A stretch of 64,000 bases of DNA from Nostoc sp. MG11. GTDB lineage: Bacteria; Cyanobacteriota; Cyanobacteriia; Cyanobacteriales; Nostocaceae. Location of the stretch: contig NZ_JACXXN010000011.1 in assembly GCF_014904695.1 (NCBI RefSeq), positions 124,001 to 188,000 of the forward strand, in the 5' to 3' direction. A program made the translations under genes and the position numbers. A model generated the notes under the pieces. It made no database searches and was not told where the DNA came from. It worked only from the letters and a program-made list of their open reading frames with translations. Shown in pieces: positions 62,801 to 64,000 of this stretch. Position 1 is the first letter of the stretch; every line of letters starts with the position of its first letter.

Positions 62801-63924
62801 CAACCCAGCAACAGTAAGATTCCGCCAAGTTTCTCCCACAGTAAAGAGGATGAGGGAAATGAGGAAGACAAGATAGAATTTTCTCCCTTGTCTCCCCCTG
62901 CTCCCCTGTTCCCCCTTCCCTGCTCTGCTAACCAAGTTATCAACCAGCCGCAAATACCAATAGCTAACCCCAACTGAGTAACATCTAATCGAACAACAAA
63001 AATTGCTCGCACTAGCAGCACTGCTAAGGCGTAAATTACTACTAAAGCTGGCGAAGTAATCCCAAGTCTAATTCCTTGATCGCTCCTATGCTGCCCACTA
63101 ATTAACGGCTGATGCTGGCGAGCGCGATTGTGATAAACCGTAATCATAGCTGTGCCGATCATTGCCAAATAAACGGCAATTAAGGGAAATCCTGGGAATT
63201 GCCAACCCCAATGCAGATAACTCAACCCCAGAATATTAATTAAAGGTAAATTACCAATATTTAAATTCGGAAAAATAGTTCGATTATTCCAGACTAAAAC
63301 AGTAATAGCTGTGAGAAGAGGCCAGGCGATCGCGACTACAATCCAGTCCAAAGGATTTTGCCACAACTGGAAGCTATCCATTGCCCAAAAATTTACTGGC
63401 ACTAGTAAAAGAGTGACAATCAGCAATGTCTGAGCCGTTAATCTGAGATTACTTTGTTTAGTTGCCCAGAAGCTTAAGCCCCAGAAACTCAAGGTATAAG
63501 CCAACAAAACCCCATACTGTCCAGAGGCGGGAAATCTCTCCCACTGACTAGCAGCCAGTACGCCAGAAGACAACACTACTAGGAATACTCCTAGAAACAG
63601 CAGCCATCGGACACTCAACTCCGCCCCTAGCGACTGCAACATCGTGCTGAGAAAGCTGGGTTTAGCTACCTTTTGGCGCGGTTGTGTGCGGTTATGAGAT
63701 TCTAGAACTGTCAAAGGCAAATGCTGCACAGGATCGGAAGTTGCGGGTTGAGCTAGAGGTTGTAATATCACCTCACAGACGAGAAACTCTCGGCATAGCT
63801 GCCTAACTTGGGTGTCAGATATCAAACCCAAGCGCAACCACATATCCAGTCCTTTTAATAACCGAGGATCGGATGATGGCAGACTAATTTCAATTTTCAG
63901 CGGGCGCTCAAGGGGCGATGACAT
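59875..63924 (-). CDS. Very large polytopic membrane protein, DUF2157-like start
   Basis: The 1349-residue protein has an N-terminal soluble segment (1-100) whose LDMWLRLGLISDTQVRQLC resembles DUF2157, then about 30 or more hydrophobic spans up to about residue 1300. A soluble loop near residue 335-365 (GAGGDKGENSILSSS) is encoded by a dispersed repeat. No transporter or enzyme signature was recognised. Nostoc relatives are annotated as hypothetical. It could be a membrane channel, sensor or envelope-assembly protein; none can be supported. Confidence 0.8.
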   Translation of the reverse strand: MSSPLERPLKIEISLPSSDPRLLKGLDMWLRLGLISDTQVRQLCREFLVCEVILQPLAQPATSDPVQHLPLTVLESHNRTQPRQKVAKPSFLSTMLQSLGAELSVRWLLFLGVFLVVLSSGVLAASQWERFPASGQYGVLLAYTLSFWGLSFWATKQSNLRLTAQTLLIVTLLLVPVNFWAMDSFQLWQNPLDWIVVAIAWPLLTAITVLVWNNRTIFPNLNIGNLPLINILGLSYLHWGWQFPGFPLIAVYLAMIGTAMITVYHNRARQHQPLISGQHRSDQGIRLGITSPALVVIYALAVLLVRAIFVVRLDVTQLGLAIGICGWLITWLAEQGRGNRGAGGDKGENSILSSSFPSSSLLWEKLGGILLLLGWLVSVIPYPWQAIAVCGLGLWFEGRRLLRYSLKADLAAIFVIGLQTIWLGWRLVPSGLQQWAIATGTYLTNAQNEPWALLGVALFPYIILTVVLNESLHRLQKHELAKFGELLALLFGAFLTTIAFINPALRSLNFLFSTATLATITKRRSSPPPSLVYLTHIMGVLTFCSTINWLVPTLSKEAWASILLAVMVAEWGFSLGSRVTSQGDELWRQSSWYIGLGLAAVSFILLWVNAKSSWYGVADSQDHWGIIWLATPLALTGVANRTIERRTQNSYLSILAVGVAQLLTLQLPGTRLIGLAVGTGLMFTNTRYLRNQAAAVITVGFGLSFIGALLWTGLPGFSRLTLAGWFLVGAIAILSLWLARTALLWRGNELANIYAIATNKWAIALCGFELLMLTLHSVLVYQGIVSPGFLYFTATAITLGAIAYRSWREPTDWAFYSIGWCLELLIAEVLGFGEYSTVRIAIANIALGLIAQLSGEWWRRRHQLERLPSSFHILPLIYGAFSVLLRLDTFTNWTGLCSLGVALIVIGVGRRRENFKPLLYLGIIGVSISAYELLLYQMSQARGGALGDGLIAMSALGTSIMYAYRILSPWLVGYLRLTSQELKRIAHIHWAWSSFLLMAAIPTPIEVNRLVGLATGVFLIRYAIFQGRRSRIVQQLLQLREPSEIPKVGSSQSSDLFAQRTALLVNETPLYKLGGITIAEMWVYLGLLEVAGMRIYWRETAVGQFLTGPLIPWNGAIACVVAYFLYILPWENWGWSKRPWQQAAYIVPLIILWETRLRVYPISILIAAGFYIFLAILGKNIRFTYISAALINWALYRWFYNLNLIDALWYVTPIGLSLLYIAQIDPQLKLPEYKVARHSFRLLGSGVICGWAILFHQDTPLIPGIFSLIAIFAGLALRVRAFLYIGTATFLLTSVYQSVILSWRYPFMKWVVGLLVGIALISIAANFETRRAQLTALIRNAIDEFQSWE
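62845..62935. repeat. Low-complexity dispersed repeat inside the membrane-protein gene
   Basis: The plus strand reads TCTCCCTTGTCTCCCCCTGC and similar pyrimidine-rich blocks, identical in style to the intergenic GGGAGCAGGGG repeats (compare 53120-53175). It is in frame and encodes a polar loop between membrane segments. Confidence 0.65.
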
Positions 63925-64000
63925 AAGCCGCAGCCGTATAAGTATATACTTAAATAATTTGGTTGAATTAAAGTATATTTTGACTCTATCTGTGTCACTT
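63925..64000. other. Start of the region upstream of the large membrane-protein gene
   Basis: Seventy-six AT-rich bases remain up to the window edge. They may hold the gene's promoter; nothing is assignable. Confidence 0.4.

Overview
The window is chromosomal DNA of a filamentous, Nostoc-like cyanobacterium. The palindrome GCGATCGC (HIP1) and its core occur throughout. Heptanucleotide STRR-type repeats lie between genes. The gene content is typically cyanobacterial: carboxysomal-type beta-carbonic anhydrase, a DevBCA-type exporter, an NdbB-like quinone reductase, rpmG-rpsR-RNase II, and many multidomain sensor kinases. No rRNA, tRNA or CRISPR array was seen.

Region 1 (1-11.2 kb, all minus strand) is a co-oriented set of seven genes. 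In transcription order they are a GMC (cholesterol-oxidase-like) flavoenzyme, a DUF6765-like protein, an alpha/beta hydrolase, an unrecognised 487-residue protein, a membrane-anchored di-heme cytochrome c, a P450 fused to a polytopic membrane domain, and a second alpha/beta hydrolase cut by the window edge. The GMC enzyme and the first hydrolase share a ~195-residue domain, which ties them together. The set looks like a pathway oxidising and hydrolysing a lipid or isoprenoid-like substrate, and it is the best candidate here for an undescribed system. An SDR gene follows at 12 kb.

Region 2 (12.8-17.7 kb) holds XdhC, a MobA/MocA-like nucleotidyltransferase and a ureidoglycolate-lyase-like protein (molybdenum hydroxylase and purine catabolism flavour), carbonic anhydrase and a group 2 sigma factor. 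A 228-bp MITE with an 8-bp target duplication and a broken NRPS adenylation-domain remnant lie between XdhC and carbonic anhydrase.

Region 3 (18.4-22.8 kb) is a TetR gene followed by a devB-DUF2834-devC-devA export operon. Region 4 (23-31.3 kb) has a universal stress protein, a truncated multidomain response regulator with a stand-alone receiver, small ORFs, a serine-less dienelactone-hydrolase-like protein, an acetamidase, a PD-(D/E)XK protein and an AIM24 protein.

Region 5 (31.4-38 kb) is one giant 2202-residue hybrid kinase with thirteen tandem HAMP-type units. Region 6 (38.2-50.9 kb) is mostly housekeeping: cysteine desulfurase, a PLD/EF-hand/HhH lipoprotein, GNATs (one interrupted by an amber codon), NdbB-like enzyme, HAD hydrolase, MoeA, RDD protein, rpmG, rpsR, RNase II/R, and a broken HigB toxin with an intact HigA antitoxin.

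Region 7 (50.8-53.6 kb) is a B12-binding radical SAM gene flanked by two inverted copies of a ~386-bp MITE, each carrying the same second MITE nested inside. Region 8 (53.6-59.3 kb) is a two-kinase/response-regulator cluster. It is followed by a 21-bp tandem repeat, another MITE and a 1349-residue polytopic membrane protein.
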